Below, one piece after another: positions 15,769 to 26,418 of a stretch of 64,000 nucleotides of DNA (position 1 is its first letter; every line of letters begins with the position of its first letter). Under the pieces are notes generated by a model. That model was not told the origin of the DNA. It made no database searches and worked only from the letters and a program-made list of their open reading frames with translations. The position numbers were made by a program, and so were the translations under genes. The stretch lies in assembly GCF_024198235.1 (NCBI RefSeq), contig NZ_JAKCFB010000037.1, positions 1 to 64,000 of the forward strand. The letters run 5' to 3'. The DNA is from Myxococcus dinghuensis (lineage in GTDB: Bacteria; Myxococcota; Myxococcia; Myxococcales; Myxococcaceae).

Positions 15769-18495
15769 TCACTTTCCGATGGTATCCAGAATCGAGCGGA
15801 CCTCTTTGGCGGAAGCCCCCGTGGGTTCCAGCAACAGATACTTCTTATAGGCCTCCGCCGCCTGGGTATTCCGCCCGGTGGACTGGAAGGCCATGCCCAG
15901 CGACAGCCAGGCGCGGGAGTTCTTGTCGTCCTCCCGGACGACGTCGCCCAGCAGCTTCGCCGCCTCCCGGAACGCGCCCTCCGACTCGAAGCCGTTCACC
16001 AGCGCGATGCCCAGGCCCTCCTTGGCCTCGATCGACGCGGGCTTGAGCTTGAGGGCCTCGCGGTAGTTGGACGCCGCGGCCTTGTGGCGGTTGCCCACCG
16101 TGGCGCTGCGCGCCTGCTTCATGAGCTGGGCGAAGCGCTCCTCCGGATTGACCTGGGGCGGCGCCTCGACGACCGCGCCCCCGGCGTCCGCGCTCGCCGT
16201 GGGCAGCGCCTGGACCCCGGCCGTCCCCGAGTCCGCCCCCGTGGCGACGGGCGCCTCGACGATGGCCGCCCCCGAGTCCGGGCTCGACGTGGTGGGCGGC
16301 GGCTGGGCCACGGCCTGCCCCGCGTCCGGCTCCGGTGCGGCGGTCGTTCCTTCCGGCGTCTTCACCGACTCCGGCGGCGTGGGTGTCTTCGTGTTCGTGG
16401 AGGACGCCTGCGACCCGGGCGCCGCGACGTTCGAGCTCTGGACGGGCGCGGCGTCGGCGGGCGGCTCCCCCCGGCCGAACATCAGCACCGCGGCGACGGC
16501 GGCGATGAGGACGAGCCCCACGCCGACATAGAGCCCCGTGCGCTTCGGACGCACGGCCGCCACGTCCTCCGCGACCGTGGGCGCCGGCTGGGGCGCGGGC
16601 TGTGGAGACGGGGTGACCCCGGGCGTCGGCGCGACCACGGGCGTCGGCGCGGCGGACACGGGGGCCGGGACCGGAGCCAGGGTCAGCGGGGCCGTCGGCG
16701 TCGGCGGCTCCTCGGTGACGACCGGCGCGGGGCGCTCTGGTGCGCCGTGCCCCGGATAGGGCGGCAGCGCGAGCTGCTGCGGCGCGGGGACCGGGACCTC
16801 CTCGACCTCGGCGACCGGGTCGATGTCCACGGCCGGCCCTTCCTGGCCACTCACCAGCGTCACCTCGGACGAGGGCGGTGCCGGCGTCGGCGGGGGCACG
16901 GGCGGGAACGGATTGGGGCCCACGGCGGCGCCGCCGAAGATGGGCGCGCGCGGGGACGACGTCGGCTCGGGGGCGAACGCGCTCGCGGCGGGAACCCCGA
17001 CCGGCTGCGCTCCGGACGCCTGGAAGGCACGCGGGCCCGGGGCCCACCCGGACGCGGGGCCCCACGTGGTGGGCGCGCTGATGCCCTCGGTGTCGACCCG
17101 GCTCCAGTCGAGCAACAGGCTGCGGTGCGCGTGCTCCACCGCGCGGTGGGCCGGAGGCGGCTCGACGAGGAACGACGACCCCTCCGCCACGGTGGGCGGC
17201 AGCGTGGGGGCCTCCGGATCCTCCTCCGCGTTGCCTCCGCCAAGGAAGCGCTTGGGACGCGCCGGGAAGACGACCACGGCGGCCGGCGCCACCGGGCGGG
17301 GCTCGACCGGGGCCTCGACGGGTTCGACCGGCTCCTCCTCCACTCCCGCGGGCGGAGCGAGGACACTCGGCGGCATGGGGCGCGCGGGCGGCGCCTCGAC
17401 GGCGACGACGGCGGGCGGCGGCTCCGGCTCCACGGGCGCGGCGACGGGCTGCGGCGCGACCGGGGCGGGCTCCACGGGCGCGCTCGGCGGCGGAGAGGCG
17501 TTGAGCCACTGCTCGATACCGGGCTTGCTGCTCTGCACCGGCTCCAGCGGGGCATTGCCCAGCTCGCGGATGAGGCCCTCGAAGTAGAGCTTGCTGATGA
17601 TGCCCAGCGCGGCCAGGTCCTCGAAGTCCGAGTCCTCCACCACGCGGCTCAGCGCGCGCTTGCCGTCGAACAGGCGCAAGAGGCCGTTCACCTCGTCCGG
17701 AATCTCCGAGAGCCGGTCGGCGAGCTGGTGGTAGTCGATCTCGAACACCGTCTCCAGCGGAGGCAACTGCTCGAGCATGCGGCCCCACTCGTCGAGGCGC
17801 CGCATGCCCTCCATCAACAGGCCCTGCGTGGAGATCTCGATGCGCTCGGGCCGGTCCAGCGAGGTGAACTGGACGTCGAACTGTCCCTCGAAGGTATTGA
17901 GCAGCCGGTAGAAGGCGTTCTCGCCCTTGAGCCGGCCCAGCTCCGCGTCGATGACGCGACCCTCCTTGAAATAGACGGTGCCGGTGCGCTCGCCCTGGAT
18001 GGAGATGACGCCCGTCTTGCGGCCGATCTCGAACGTCTGGACCAGGTCCACGACGCCCATGTCCGCGAGGCTGCCGCCGAAGCCGCCCTTGGTCGTCTCC
18101 CGCTTCTCGATCCTCTCCTTCTCCGCCTTCTGGAGGATCATCTTCACGCGGGTGACGATCTCTTTGATGTAGATCGGCTTCGTCAGGTAGTCGTCGCCAC
18201 CGAGTTCCAGGCCGCGCACCTTGAACTCGACGGACTTCTGGCTGGTCAGGAAGACGAACGGGATGAACTTGAAGCGCTCATCCGACTTGAGCGCCTTGCA
18301 CAGCTCGAAGCCGTCCATCTCCGGCATCTTGGTGTCCGCGAGCACCAGATCCGGCGGGCTGATCTGCACCTTCTCGATCGCATCCTTGCCGTGAATGGCC
18401 GTCGTCACGGAGAAGCCAGCCTTCTTGAGGCTGACCTCCATGACGCGGAGGCTCTTCGCGTCTCCATCCACCAGGAGCAGGTGCTGCTTGGCCAC
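15769..18495 (-). CDS. receiver-DUF4388 protein with TM segment and periplasmic TPR
   Basis: A 908-residue signalling protein. Residues 1-125 form a CheY-like receiver ([20 protein letters not shown], phospho-acceptor Asp in [26 protein letters not shown]). Residues about 140-250 form a DUF4388 domain ([40 protein letters not shown]). A long Pro/Ala/Val-rich region (350-650) leads to a TM helix near 655-675 ([18 protein letters not shown]), then another low-complexity segment and C-terminal TPR units (about 790-908; [33 protein letters not shown]). The GTG start has AAAGG upstream; an ATG at 18552 is less likely. It is 215 bases downstream of the giant DnaJ gene, which also begins with a DUF4388-like domain. 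Confidence 0.85.
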   Translation of the reverse strand: MAKQHLLLVDGDAKSLRVMEVSLKKAGFSVTTAIHGKDAIEKVQISPPDLVLADTKMPEMDGFELCKALKSDERFKFIPFVFLTSQKSVEFKVRGLELGGDDYLTKPIYIKEIVTRVKMILQKAEKERIEKRETTKGGFGGSLADMGVVDLVQTFEIGRKTGVISIQGERTGTVYFKEGRVIDAELGRLKGENAFYRLLNTFEGQFDVQFTSLDRPERIEISTQGLLMEGMRRLDEWGRMLEQLPPLETVFEIDYHQLADRLSEIPDEVNGLLRLFDGKRALSRVVEDSDFEDLAALGIISKLYFEGLIRELGNAPLEPVQSSKPGIEQWLNASPPPSAPVEPAPVAPQPVAAPVEPEPPPAVVAVEAPPARPMPPSVLAPPAGVEEEPVEPVEAPVEPRPVAPAAVVVFPARPKRFLGGGNAEEDPEAPTLPPTVAEGSSFLVEPPPAHRAVEHAHRSLLLDWSRVDTEGISAPTTWGPASGWAPGPRAFQASGAQPVGVPAASAFAPEPTSSPRAPIFGGAAVGPNPFPPVPPPTPAPPSSEVTLVSGQEGPAVDIDPVAEVEEVPVPAPQQLALPPYPGHGAPERPAPVVTEEPPTPTAPLTLAPVPAPVSAAPTPVVAPTPGVTPSPQPAPQPAPTVAEDVAAVRPKRTGLYVGVGLVLIAAVAAVLMFGRGEPPADAAPVQSSNVAAPGSQASSTNTKTPTPPESVKTPEGTTAAPEPDAGQAVAQPPPTTSSPDSGAAIVEAPVATGADSGTAGVQALPTASADAGGAVVEAPPQVNPEERFAQLMKQARSATVGNRHKAAASNYREALKLKPASIEAKEGLGIALVNGFESEGAFREAAKLLGDVVREDDKNSRAWLSLGMAFQSTGRNTQAAEAYKKYLLLEPTGASAKEVRSILDTIGK

Positions 18496-18710
18496 GGTTA
18501 CTTGCCTTTCATCACGGAAGACGACTCGCGAAGAGCCCGGCGCGGGGAGCATCCTGCCCGCTTTCCAGGCATGTCAATGGGTTGGAGCGCGGCGGGAGCA
18601 GGCTGGCCTCCCGCCAGCCGGGAGGTCCCCGGGCGCCCCTGGGGTATGTCCCACTCGGGTCGCTTCGAGCCTCGAGGAGGGGGTCGCATGACGCGGAGCG
18701 GGAGCGGCCC

Positions 18711-21700
18711 TCAGCGGAAGAAGCCGCCCTTCTTGGGTGGGTTCTTCTTCCGCATGTCGATCAGCCGCAGCTCCTGGTTCGCCTCCAGGTGCTTGGAATT
18801 GGCGCGCACCGCTTCCCGGAAGTGCTTCTCCGCCCGGTCCATGTCGCCCTCGACCCGCGCGATGACCCCGAGCTGATAGTGCGCCCGGTCGCAGTTGGGG
18901 TCGGCCCGCACCGCGTCCAGCATCATCTGCTTGGCCTTGGCCATGTCCGCCTTGCGGGCCGGATCCATGTAGATGGCCCAGGCGCGAGCCGCCAGGTAGG
19001 TGGCCTTCGGATCCAGGGCGTGGGCGCGCTCGTAGTGATCCGACGCGGTCAGGAAGTCGCGCTTGCGGAAGTAGACCTCGCCCATCTTGTACAGGTCGTC
19101 CGCGCTGCTCTCCGGGCGCCCCGGAGCCGGGCGGCCACCGGAAGACGCGGCCGGAGCGGCGGTGGCCACGGGGGCCTTGGGCAGCGACTGCTGGGCCTGG
19201 AGGGTCTGGATGTAGGCCTTGCGCCGGGCGTCGTCGTAGAGGACCTCGTAGGCCTCGCGGATCCCCTCGAAGACGGAGGTGATCTTCTGCGACAGGTGCG
19301 GCAGCGTGGGCGGGAGGCGATCCGGGTGGAACACCTTCGCGAGGCTGAGGAAGGCGGCCTTCACCTGCTCGCGCGTGGCGTCCTGGGAGACGCCGAGCAC
19401 GTAGAAGTGGTCGCGCCGGGCCTGGACGTCGGCGTAGCGCTGCTCGATCTGCTGGGCGTGGCGCGCCTCGTCCGGCTTGGGCGGCTCGGTGGGGGCGGCG
19501 GGCTGGGTGGCCGCGGCGGCGGGGGTCGTCGGCACGGCGCCCACCGGGGCCGTGGCCGGAGCGGCGCGGGCGCCCAGCACGCCCATGTTCTCCATCGCAC
19601 GGCGCAGCAGGCGCTGTCGCCGGAGCTTCGCTGCCTCGTCGGGGTTGGAGGGATCTGCCGCCACGTCGTCCTCGTCGAAGTCCCAGTCGTCCAGGTCTCC
19701 GGACGGCTCGGCCCACGCAGTGTCTCCAGTTGGCTCCCCGTTGTCACCGGGGAAGGGGTCGAAGCTGGACTCGATCGTCGCTTCGACGATGGCCTCGACT
19801 GGCGGCTCGTCGCCGCCGACGTTCGCCTGATTGACATCCGAGCGGACGAGCGTTTCCAGGTGGGCATCCACCTGCTGGAGCGCCGCCTCGAAGGAGGCGG
19901 TCAGGTTTTCGGCGGCCTCGTCCTTGTCGAAGGAGACGATGCGCCAGAGGTCTTCGTCGCTGGCCCGGGGAGCCGCCGGGCCCAGTCGCAAGGGCGGCGG
20001 CGCGGCGACGGGCGCGGGCTTCGCGGTCCAGAGGCTGTCGGAGGGCTCCGCGCGGGCAGGCTCGGCGCGCGGCGGAGGGCCCACGGGCGAGAGCACCGGG
20101 GGGCCGGCCTTCGGCACGGAGGGCTGGCGTGCCACGGGCGTGAGCACCGGGGGGCCCGAGCCAGGACGCGACGGGAGGGCGGGCGGCGTCGGCAGTGGCT
20201 CCGACTCCGGCATGGCCTCGGCCCAGAATTCGGGCTCGGGCTCCGCCTCCAGCAGCGGGAGCTCCGACTCCACCTCGTCGGCAGACGTGAGCGCCGTCTC
20301 CTTCGCCCGCCATGATTCGATCTGCACCGGGACCTGGTCCTTGGTCCGGGTGGGCGGAGTCGTGCGCGGTGGCTCGTCGGCCAGCCAGGACTCCAGCGGC
20401 TGGGTCCGCGAACGGCGCCGGACCTCTTCCAGGTCATGCGCGAACTCGGCCTGGGCCTTCTCGCGTGCGGAGCGCAGCGCGTCGCGGCTCTCGGTCTGGA
20501 ACGAGAGCCCCCCCTGCGGGGAGGACGCGAGCGGCGGAACGTTGGTGGACCAGGAGGACGACTCCGATGGGGATGGCTCCTCGGAGTCCGCGAGGAGGAT
20601 GTCGCCGACATCGAGCGTGAGGGCCTCGGCGTCGTCGCTGACAGGGCCGATGGCCGGCGGGGACTGGCGAGCCTCCGCCTCGAGTCGGGCGGCCTCGACC
20701 AGACGCGCCTCTTCCGCCTGGCGCGCCTGCGCCTCGGCCATGAGCCGAGCCTCCTCGGCCTGACGCGCCTGCTCCGCGAGACGCGCCTCCTTCGCGCGAC
20801 GTACCGCCTCCGCGCGACGCCGCTCGATCTCGAGGCGGATCTCCTCGGCGTGTCGTGCTTCCTCAGCGCGATGGCGCTCCTCTGCGAGGCGGGCTTCGTC
20901 GACTAGCCGGGCCTCTTCGGCGAGTCGTGCCTCTTCCGCAGCCTGCCGAGCCTCTTCGGCGAGTCGAGCTTCTTCAACAAGCCGGGCCTCTTCCGCGAGT
21001 CGACGCTCCTCCGCGAGCCGAGCCTCTTCCTCCGCACGCAGACGGGCCTCTTCCGCCAGCCGAGCCTCTTCAGCCAGCCGAGCCTCTTCCGCGAGGCGGG
21101 CCTCCTCGGCCAGTCGAGCCTCTTCCGCGAGGCGGGCCTCCTCCTCTTCTCGCAGTCGCGCCTCTTCGGCCAGCCGTGCTTCTTCTGCGCGCAGTCGCGC
21201 TTCCTCGGCGAGGCGGGCCTCTTCGGCCAGCCGCGCCTCCTCCGCTGCTCGCAGACGGGCCTCTTCGGCGAGGAGGGCCTCCTTCGCAAGTCGTGCCTCT
21301 TCGGCGAGGCGTGCCTCTTCCTCCGCACGCAGCCGAGCCTCTTCCGCAAGTCGAGCCTCTTCCGCGAGGCGGGCCGCCTCCGCAAGTCGAGCCTCTTCGG
21401 CCAGACGTGCCTCTTCTGCAAGGCGAGCCGCTTCCGCGAGGCGGGCCGCCTCCTCTTCGGCCAGTCGCGCCTCTTCGGCCAGTCGCGCCTCTTCGGCGAG
21501 CCGACGCTCCTCCGCGAGTCGGGCCTCTTCCTCCGCGCGGAGTCGCGCCTCTTCAGCGAGCCGAGCCTCCTCCGCCAGCCGACGCTCCTCCGCGAGTCGG
21601 GCCTCTTCCGCCAGCCGAGCCTCTTCCGCGAGGCGGGCCGCCTCCGCCAGCCGAGCCTCTTCGGCCAGTCGTGTCTCTTCGGCGAGTCGAGCCTCTTCCG

Positions 21701-24602
21701 CGAGGCGACGCTCCTCCGCGAGTCGGCCCTCTTCGGCCAGTCGCGCCTCTTCGGCGAGACGACGCTCCTCTGCGAGCCGGGCCTCTTCCTCCGCACGCAG
21801 CCGGGCTTCTTCGGCCAGTCGGCGTTCTTCCGCTAGGCGCGCTTCCTCCGCTATCCGAGCTTCCTCCTCTGCTCGCAGCCGGGCCTCTTCGGCTAGGCGA
21901 CGCTCTTCGGCCAGACGCGCCTCTTCTTCAGCACGAAGTCGAGTCTCTTCAGCGAGACGCGCCTCCTCAGCGAGGCGACGCTCTTCGGACAAGCGTTCTT
22001 CCTCGGCAAGACGTGCCTCCTCTGCAAGGCGACGTTCCTCTTCCTGTCGTGCCTCTTCTTCTGCACGCTGTCGGGCTTCTTCGACGAGTCGTGCCTCTTC
22101 TTCTGCGCGGATCCGAGCCTCTTCCTCCGCACGAAGCCGAGCCTCTTCTGCAAGGCGACGCTCCTCAGCGAAACGGGCCTCCTCTGCCAGCCGAGCCTCT
22201 TCCGCGAGGAGTGCTTCTTCCTCCGCACGCAGCCGGGCTTCTTCCGCCAGGCGGGCCTCCTCCGCCAGCCGAGCTTCTTCAGCGAGACGACGCTCCTCAG
22301 CCAGTCGAGCCTCTTCGGCGAGGCGGGCCTCTTCGGCAAGTCGTGCCTCTTCCTCCGCACGCTGCCGGGCCTCCTCAGCCAGTCGAGCCTCTTCGGCGAG
22401 ACGACGCTCCTCCGCGAGCCGAGCCTCCTCCTCCGCACGCAGCCGGGATTCTTCAGCGAGCCGAGCCTCTTCCTCCGCACGCAGCCGAGCTTCTTCCTCC
22501 AGCCGGCGTTGTTCGGCCAGTCGCGCCTCTTCTTCGGCGCGAAGCCGATCTTCCTCCGCCAGCCGAGCGTCTTCCTCAGCACGGAGCCGGGCTTCTTCCG
22601 CTAGCCGAGCTTCTTCGGCGAGACGGCGTTCCTCCGCGAGTCGGGCCTCCTCTGCCAACCGACGCTCTTCCGCGAGTCGGGCCTCTTCCGCCAGCCGAGC
22701 CGCTTCAGCGCGACGGGCCTCCTCCGCGAGACGGGCCTCCTCCGCCAACCGATGCTCTTCGGCGAGTCGTGCCTCTTCCGCAGCCTGCCGAGCCTCTTCG
22801 GCGAGTCGAGCTTCTTCAACAAGCCGGGCCTCTTCCGCGAGTCGACGCTCCTCCGCGAGCCGAGCCTCTTCCTCCGCACGCAGCCGGGCCTCTTCCGCGA
22901 GTCGACGCTCCTCCGCGAGCCGAGCCTCTTCCTCCGCACGCAGCCGGGCCTCTTCCGCCAGCCGAGCCTCTTCCGCGAGGCGGGCCTCCTCCTCTGCACG
23001 AAGTCGAGCCTCTTCGGCCAGCCGAGCCTCCTCGGCCAGTCGAGCCTCTTCGGCCAGCCGAGCCTCCTCGGCCAGTCGAGCCTCTTCCGCGAGGCGGGCT
23101 TCCTCGGTGAGGCGGGCCTCTTCGGCCAGCCGCGCCTCCTCCGCTGCTCGCAGACGGGCCTCTTCGGCGAGGCGGGCCTCCTTCGCAAGTCGTGCCTCTT
23201 CGGCGAGGCGTGCCTCTTGCTCCGCACGCAGCCGAGCCTCTTCCTTGAGACGGGCCTCTTCCGCGACACGCGCCTCTTCTGCGAGGCGAGCCGCCTCCTC
23301 TGCACGAAGTCGAGCCTCTTCGGCCAGACGTGCCTCTTCTGCAAGGCGAGCCGCTTCCGCGAGGCGGGCCGCCTCCTCTTCGGCCAGTCGCGCCTCTTCG
23401 GCCAGTCGCGCCTCTTCGGCGAGCCGACGCTCCTCCGCGAGTCGGGCCTCTTCGGCCAGTCGCGCCTCTTCGGCGAGCCGACGCTCCTCCGCGAGTCGGG
23501 CCTCTTCGGCCAGTCGCGCCTCTTCGGCGAGCCGACGCTCCTCCGCGAGTCGGGCCTCTTCCGCCAGCCGAGCCTCTTCCGCGAGTCGCGCCTCTTCAGC
23601 GAGCCGAGCCTCCTCCGCCAGTCGCGCCTCTTCAGCGAGCCGGGCCTCCTCCGCCAGCCGACGCTCCTCCGCGAGCCGAGCCTCTTCCGCCAGCCGAGCC
23701 TCTTCGGCTAGACGACGCTCCTCCTCGAGTCGTGCCTCTTCGGCGAGCCGACGCTCCTCCTCGAGCCGGGCCTCTTCGGCCAGCCGCGCCTCTTCGGCCA
23801 GTCGCGCCTCTTCGGCGAGCCGACGCTCGTCCGCGAGCCGGGCCTCCTCCTCCGCACGCAGCCTGGCGTCTTCCGCCAGTCGCGCCTCTTCCGCGCGTCG
23901 AGCCTCTTCCTCCGCACGCAGCCGGGCCTCTTCCTCGCGTCGAGCCTCCTCCTCCCTCCGTGCCCGCTCCCGCGCCTCCCACTCCTCGACCGTCAGGGAC
24001 TCGACACAGCCCTCGCGCTCGAGCACGAGCAGCAGGGCCTCCCGCGCAGGCGTGAGCGCCCCGGGCATCCGGAACGACTCCAGCGTCGCGAGCAGCTCCC
24101 GCTCCGAGGCATCCGTCAGCCACGGCTCGCACGCCGCCATGTCGACACAGCGATACACCCGCGCCCCGGAACTCCGCGCCCTCGGCCGCTCCAGCGCCGC
24201 GCGCACCACCCGCGAGCCGGCGATGGGACGGAACTCCTCCTCCACGCTCCCCGGCTCGAACGCGGCCACCTCGGCCAGCTCACTCAACCGCCGCACGTGG
24301 GCCAGCACCTGCTGCTCGGCCACCGTGTCGGGTCGGAGCCCGTGAGCCTCCAGCAGATCCTCGTCCGGCTCCCCCGTCCCGCCCCGTGCCCACAGCGCGT
24401 CCAGCGCCTCCGCGCTCAACAACCCGCTCTGCAGGAGCGCCTGCGCCGGACTCTGGAACCCGAACCCCAGCCGCGTCCCCACCAGGTCGCCGCCGCGCAA
24501 CGTCAGCCGCGATTGCCGCCCCCCGGCGGACAACGTCAGCCATCCGGTGGCTCGGGACTTGTGGGCGGAGTACAGCGCTTCGGCGGCCTGCGACGGGGTC
24601 AT
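18711..24602 (-). CDS. giant DUF4388-like/helical-repeat/DnaJ/TPR protein
   Basis: A 1963-residue protein. Residues 1-95 ([40 protein letters not shown]) resemble DUF4388. From about 206 to 1312 there is an uninterrupted repeat built from six-residue units ([12 protein letters not shown], with LRAEEEAR insertions), almost only E, A, R and L. A Pro/Ser/Ala-rich region follows (1315-1720). A J-domain lies at about 1725-1795 ([20 protein letters not shown], with HPD in [10 protein letters not shown]), so it could stimulate a DnaK partner. TPR units occupy 1837-1950. The six-residue period does not give a heptad; arginines can pair with glutamates at i-3, i+3 and i+4, suggesting a long single alpha helix. 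It has no signal peptide. ATG at 24602; trmL lies 34 bases upstream on the same strand. Role unknown. Confidence 0.88.
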   Translation of the reverse strand: MTPSQAAEALYSAHKSRATGWLTLSAGGRQSRLTLRGGDLVGTRLGFGFQSPAQALLQSGLLSAEALDALWARGGTGEPDEDLLEAHGLRPDTVAEQQVLAHVRRLSELAEVAAFEPGSVEEEFRPIAGSRVVRAALERPRARSSGARVYRCVDMAACEPWLTDASERELLATLESFRMPGALTPAREALLLVLEREGCVESLTVEEWEARERARREEEARREEEARLRAEEEARRAEEARLAEDARLRAEEEARLADERRLAEEARLAEEARLAEEARLEEERRLAEEARLEEERRLAEEARLAEEARLAEERRLAEEARLAEEARLAEEARLAEEARLAEEARLAEEARLAEERRLAEEARLAEEARLAEERRLAEEARLAEEARLAEERRLAEEARLAEEARLAEEEAARLAEAARLAEEARLAEEARLRAEEAARLAEEARVAEEARLKEEARLRAEQEARLAEEARLAKEARLAEEARLRAAEEARLAEEARLTEEARLAEEARLAEEARLAEEARLAEEARLAEEARLRAEEEARLAEEARLAEEARLRAEEEARLAEERRLAEEARLRAEEEARLAEERRLAEEARLVEEARLAEEARQAAEEARLAEEHRLAEEARLAEEARRAEAARLAEEARLAEERRLAEEARLAEERRLAEEARLAEEARLRAEEDARLAEEDRLRAEEEARLAEQRRLEEEARLRAEEEARLAEESRLRAEEEARLAEERRLAEEARLAEEARQRAEEEARLAEEARLAEEARLAEERRLAEEARLAEEARLAEEARLRAEEEALLAEEARLAEEARFAEERRLAEEARLRAEEEARIRAEEEARLVEEARQRAEEEARQEEERRLAEEARLAEEERLSEERRLAEEARLAEETRLRAEEEARLAEERRLAEEARLRAEEEARIAEEARLAEERRLAEEARLRAEEEARLAEERRLAEEARLAEEGRLAEERRLAEEARLAEETRLAEEARLAEAARLAEEARLAEEARLAEERRLAEEARLAEEARLRAEEEARLAEERRLAEEARLAEEARLAEEEAARLAEAARLAEEARLAEEARLAEAARLAEEARLAEEARLRAEEEARLAEEARLAKEALLAEEARLRAAEEARLAEEARLAEEARLRAEEARLAEEARLREEEEARLAEEARLAEEARLAEEARLAEEARLAEEARLRAEEEARLAEERRLAEEARLVEEARLAEEARQAAEEARLAEEARLVDEARLAEERHRAEEARHAEEIRLEIERRRAEAVRRAKEARLAEQARQAEEARLMAEAQARQAEEARLVEAARLEAEARQSPPAIGPVSDDAEALTLDVGDILLADSEEPSPSESSSWSTNVPPLASSPQGGLSFQTESRDALRSAREKAQAEFAHDLEEVRRRSRTQPLESWLADEPPRTTPPTRTKDQVPVQIESWRAKETALTSADEVESELPLLEAEPEPEFWAEAMPESEPLPTPPALPSRPGSGPPVLTPVARQPSVPKAGPPVLSPVGPPPRAEPARAEPSDSLWTAKPAPVAAPPPLRLGPAAPRASDEDLWRIVSFDKDEAAENLTASFEAALQQVDAHLETLVRSDVNQANVGGDEPPVEAIVEATIESSFDPFPGDNGEPTGDTAWAEPSGDLDDWDFDEDDVAADPSNPDEAAKLRRQRLLRRAMENMGVLGARAAPATAPVGAVPTTPAAAATQPAAPTEPPKPDEARHAQQIEQRYADVQARRDHFYVLGVSQDATREQVKAAFLSLAKVFHPDRLPPTLPHLSQKITSVFEGIREAYEVLYDDARRKAYIQTLQAQQSLPKAPVATAAPAASSGGRPAPGRPESSADDLYKMGEVYFRKRDFLTASDHYERAHALDPKATYLAARAWAIYMDPARKADMAKAKQMMLDAVRADPNCDRAHYQLGVIARVEGDMDRAEKHFREAVRANSKHLEANQELRLIDMRKKNPPKKGGFFR
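20665..23985 (-). repeat. degenerate 18-bp tandem repeat encoding LAEEAR-type hexapeptides
   Basis: About 3.3 kb of near-continuous 18-base units (on the plus strand, variants of gcctcttcggccagtcg), interrupted by units carrying tcctccgcacgcag. Several blocks of more than 100 bases recur almost exactly: for example, the stretch near 20920-21020 reappears near 22765-22870, and that near 21410-21500 near 23330-23430. This points to segmental duplication by unequal recombination. The reading frame is kept throughout. Copy number is likely variable between strains and error-prone in assembly. Confidence 0.95.
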
Positions 24603-24636
24603 CCTGCCGCGCAGTGTAGTCCCTCCCGAGGTCCCC

Positions 24637-25140
24637 TCAACTTGCCGGGGGCCCACGCCCGCCTGCCCCCGTGAAACATACCTGTCGCAGGGCCTCGTAC
24701 GTCCCAATCCCCACCGCCGTGGACAGGTTCAGGCTCCGACGCTCCTCCAACATGGGAATCGTCACCGGCGTCCCCGTCCCCCCCTCCATCACCTCCGGCA
24801 GGAGCCCCGTCACCTCCGAGCCGAACACCAGGTGGTCCCCCGCCTCGAAGCGCGCCTCGAACAGCGACGTCTCCGCCCGGGCGGAGAACAGCCACCGCCG
24901 GGCCTCCGGGTACTCCGCCACGTAGGCCGAATAGGTGGGATACAGCCGCAGGAAGACCTTGTCCCAGTAGTCCAGCCCCGCGCGCTTCAAGTGCCGGTCG
25001 TCGATGGAGAAACCCAGGGGCTCCACCAGGATGAGCCGACACCCCGTCACGGCGCACAGCCGGGCCACGTTGCCCGTGTTGGGGGGAATCTGGGGGGACA
25101 CCAGGACCAGATGCAGAGGACGCGCCAGGGGCTCGAGCAT
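24637..25140 (-). CDS. trmL: tRNA (cytidine/uridine-2'-O-)-methyltransferase TrmL
   Basis: SPOUT-family enzyme that 2'-O-methylates the wobble base of tRNA-Leu. The 167-residue protein has the small single-domain TrmL layout: [50 protein letters not shown], the knot motif [15 protein letters not shown] and the SAM-binding [22 protein letters not shown] at 25140. Only 17 bases separate it from the divergent DUF192 gene. Downstream, 34 bases away, is the giant DnaJ gene. Confidence 0.93.
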   Translation of the reverse strand: MLEPLARPLHLVLVSPQIPPNTGNVARLCAVTGCRLILVEPLGFSIDDRHLKRAGLDYWDKVFLRLYPTYSAYVAEYPEARRWLFSARAETSLFEARFEAGDHLVFGSEVTGLLPEVMEGGTGTPVTIPMLEERRSLNLSTAVGIGTYEALRQVCFTGAGGRGPPAS

Positions 25141-25157
25141 GGGGTAGAACGCGCTAC

Positions 25158-25520
25158 ATGCGCTGGAAGGTGATCAACGAGACGCGACAGAAGCCGCTGG
25201 CGGACCAGGCCGAACGGGCCACCACGTTCGCCCGCCGCTTCAAGGGGTTGATGGGGGTGACCCGGCTCGACATGGGCCAGGGGCTCCACATCCAGCCCTG
25301 CAACTCCATCCATACCTTCTTCATGCGGATCCCCATCGACGTCGCCTTCCTGGACGCCCAGGGGCGCATCGTCAAGCAGATGATGGCCCTGCCCCCCTGG
25401 CGGACCACCTCCGTGTATTTCCAGGCACGCTCCGTCCTGGAGCTGCCCGCGGGGGTGCTGGCCGCCAGCGGCACCCAGGAGGGCGACCGCCTGAGCTTCG
25501 AGCCCGCTCCCCCGGCCTGA
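25158..25520 (+). CDS. DUF192 family protein
   Basis: A 120-residue protein with the DUF192 pattern: ATTFARRFKGLMGVTRLD (RxxGLM), the SIHTFFMRIPIDVAFLDAQG strand pair with the MRIPID motif, VLELPAGVLAA and the closing GDRLSFE. DUF192 proteins are small beta-rich proteins of unknown function, often with a signal peptide; this copy has none. The ATG at 25158 has no Shine-Dalgarno, and TAGAAC lies 7 bases before it, so a leaderless mRNA is possible. Divergent from trmL. Confidence 0.88.
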   Translation: MRWKVINETRQKPLADQAERATTFARRFKGLMGVTRLDMGQGLHIQPCNSIHTFFMRIPIDVAFLDAQGRIVKQMMALPPWRTTSVYFQARSVLELPAGVLAASGTQEGDRLSFEPAPPA

Positions 25521-25541
25521 AAGCCCCGACCCGCACGTCTT

Positions 25542-25571
25542 TTGACCGATTTCCGAGCGCTTTGGTAACTT
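25542..25571 (+). promoter_or_regulatory. sigma-70-like promoter for the PP2C gene
   Basis: TTGACC (25542-25547) is followed after 18 bases by TAACTT (25566-25571). The stretch is clearly AT-richer than its surroundings and lies about 40 bases before the PP2C ATG. The -35 box matches consensus at 5 of 6 positions; the -10 match is weaker. Confidence 0.45.
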
Positions 25572-25611
25572 CCGCCCCGAGTTTCTCGCCCCTTTGGAAG
25601 AGTCCCCGCGC

Positions 25612-26376
25612 ATGCGCATCGAGGTAGCCGGCAGCACCCACGTCGGGATGAAGCGGAATCACAACGAGGACAACTTCCTCATGCTGCCCGAGGAGCACCT
25701 CTTCATCGTCGCGGACGGGATGGGTGGCCACTCCTCGGGGGAGATCGCCAGCCGCATCGCCGTGGACGAGCTGGGTGAGTTCTACAAGATGACGTCCAAG
25801 GACCAGGACAGCACCTGGCCCTTCAAGATGGACAAGCAGCGCAACTACGACGAGAACCGGCTGGCCACGGGCATCAAGCTCGCCAACGCGCGCATCTTCG
25901 AGCGGGCCAGCAGCGAGTCGAAGTACAAGGGCATGGGGACGACCATCGTCAGCGTGCACTTCGCCTCGGACGTGGCCTACGTCGGGCACGTGGGCGACAG
26001 CCGCGTGTACTTCTTCCGGTCCGGGACGCTGAAGCAGATCACCGAGGACCACTCGCTGCTCAACGACTACCTCAAGGCGAAGAAGCTCTCGCCCGAGGAG
26101 GTCGAGAACTTCCCGCACAAGAACGTCATCGTCCGCGCCCTGGGCATGAAGGAGTCCGTCCAGGTCGACGTGTCGCGCGTCGAGCCGCAGGTGGGCGACG
26201 TCTTCCTGCTGTGCTCGGACGGCCTGAGCGGCATGGTGACGGACGCGCAGATGCAGGAGATCCTCGCGCGCACCCCGGAGCTGGACAAGGCCTGCTCGCA
26301 GCTCATCGACATGGCCAACGCCGCGGGCGGCAACGACAACGTCACCTGCATCCTGGCGCGCTACCACGCCAACTGA
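25612..26376 (+). CDS. PP2C-type Ser/Thr protein phosphatase
   Basis: A 254-residue cytosolic metal-dependent phosphatase that would oppose Hanks-type kinases such as the one at 7764. The conserved PPM motifs are present: MKRNHNEDN, FIVADGMGGHSSGEIAS (metal-binding Asp and Gly), KGMGTTIVS, YVGHVGDSRVYFF, LLCSDGLSGMV and GGNDNVTCILAR. An in-frame TTG at 25594 exists, but the ATG at 25612 has GGAAGAG at the right distance and begins at the beta-strand (MRIEVAGSTHVGMKRNHNED) that opens the fold. Convergent with murU across a strong hairpin. Confidence 0.93.
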   Translation: MRIEVAGSTHVGMKRNHNEDNFLMLPEEHLFIVADGMGGHSSGEIASRIAVDELGEFYKMTSKDQDSTWPFKMDKQRNYDENRLATGIKLANARIFERASSESKYKGMGTTIVSVHFASDVAYVGHVGDSRVYFFRSGTLKQITEDHSLLNDYLKAKKLSPEEVENFPHKNVIVRALGMKESVQVDVSRVEPQVGDVFLLCSDGLSGMVTDAQMQEILARTPELDKACSQLIDMANAAGGNDNVTCILARYHAN

Positions 26377-26381
26377 AGCCC

Positions 26382-26407
26382 CGGGGCCCGCCTCACCGCG
26401 GGCCCCG
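26382..26407. terminator. bidirectional GC hairpin between PP2C and murU genes
   Basis: A perfect 10-bp stem, CGGGGCCCGC paired with GCGGGCCCCG, with the 6-base loop CTCACC, begins 5 bases after the PP2C stop and ends 12 bases before the murU stop. There is no T-run on either side. Position between convergent genes supports bidirectional termination. Confidence 0.65.
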
Positions 26408-26418
26408 TGAAGGCCCCC

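Noticed and set aside
15526-18876. Open frame of 1116 codons on the plus strand
   Set aside because: It is antisense to the receiver-DUF4388-TPR gene and part of tsaD. Its product is low-complexity His/Arg/Gly/Leu-rich sequence with no domain.
20855-23110. Pro/Leu-rich open frame of 751 codons opposite the LAEEAR repeat
   Set aside because: It is a mirror of the 18-bp repeat (PLPRGGPP-type products). The opposite strand has flanking conserved domains in frame, so that strand is the coding one.
20665-23985. CRISPR-like regular repeat
   Set aside because: Units are contiguous 18-base coding repeats with no unique spacers.
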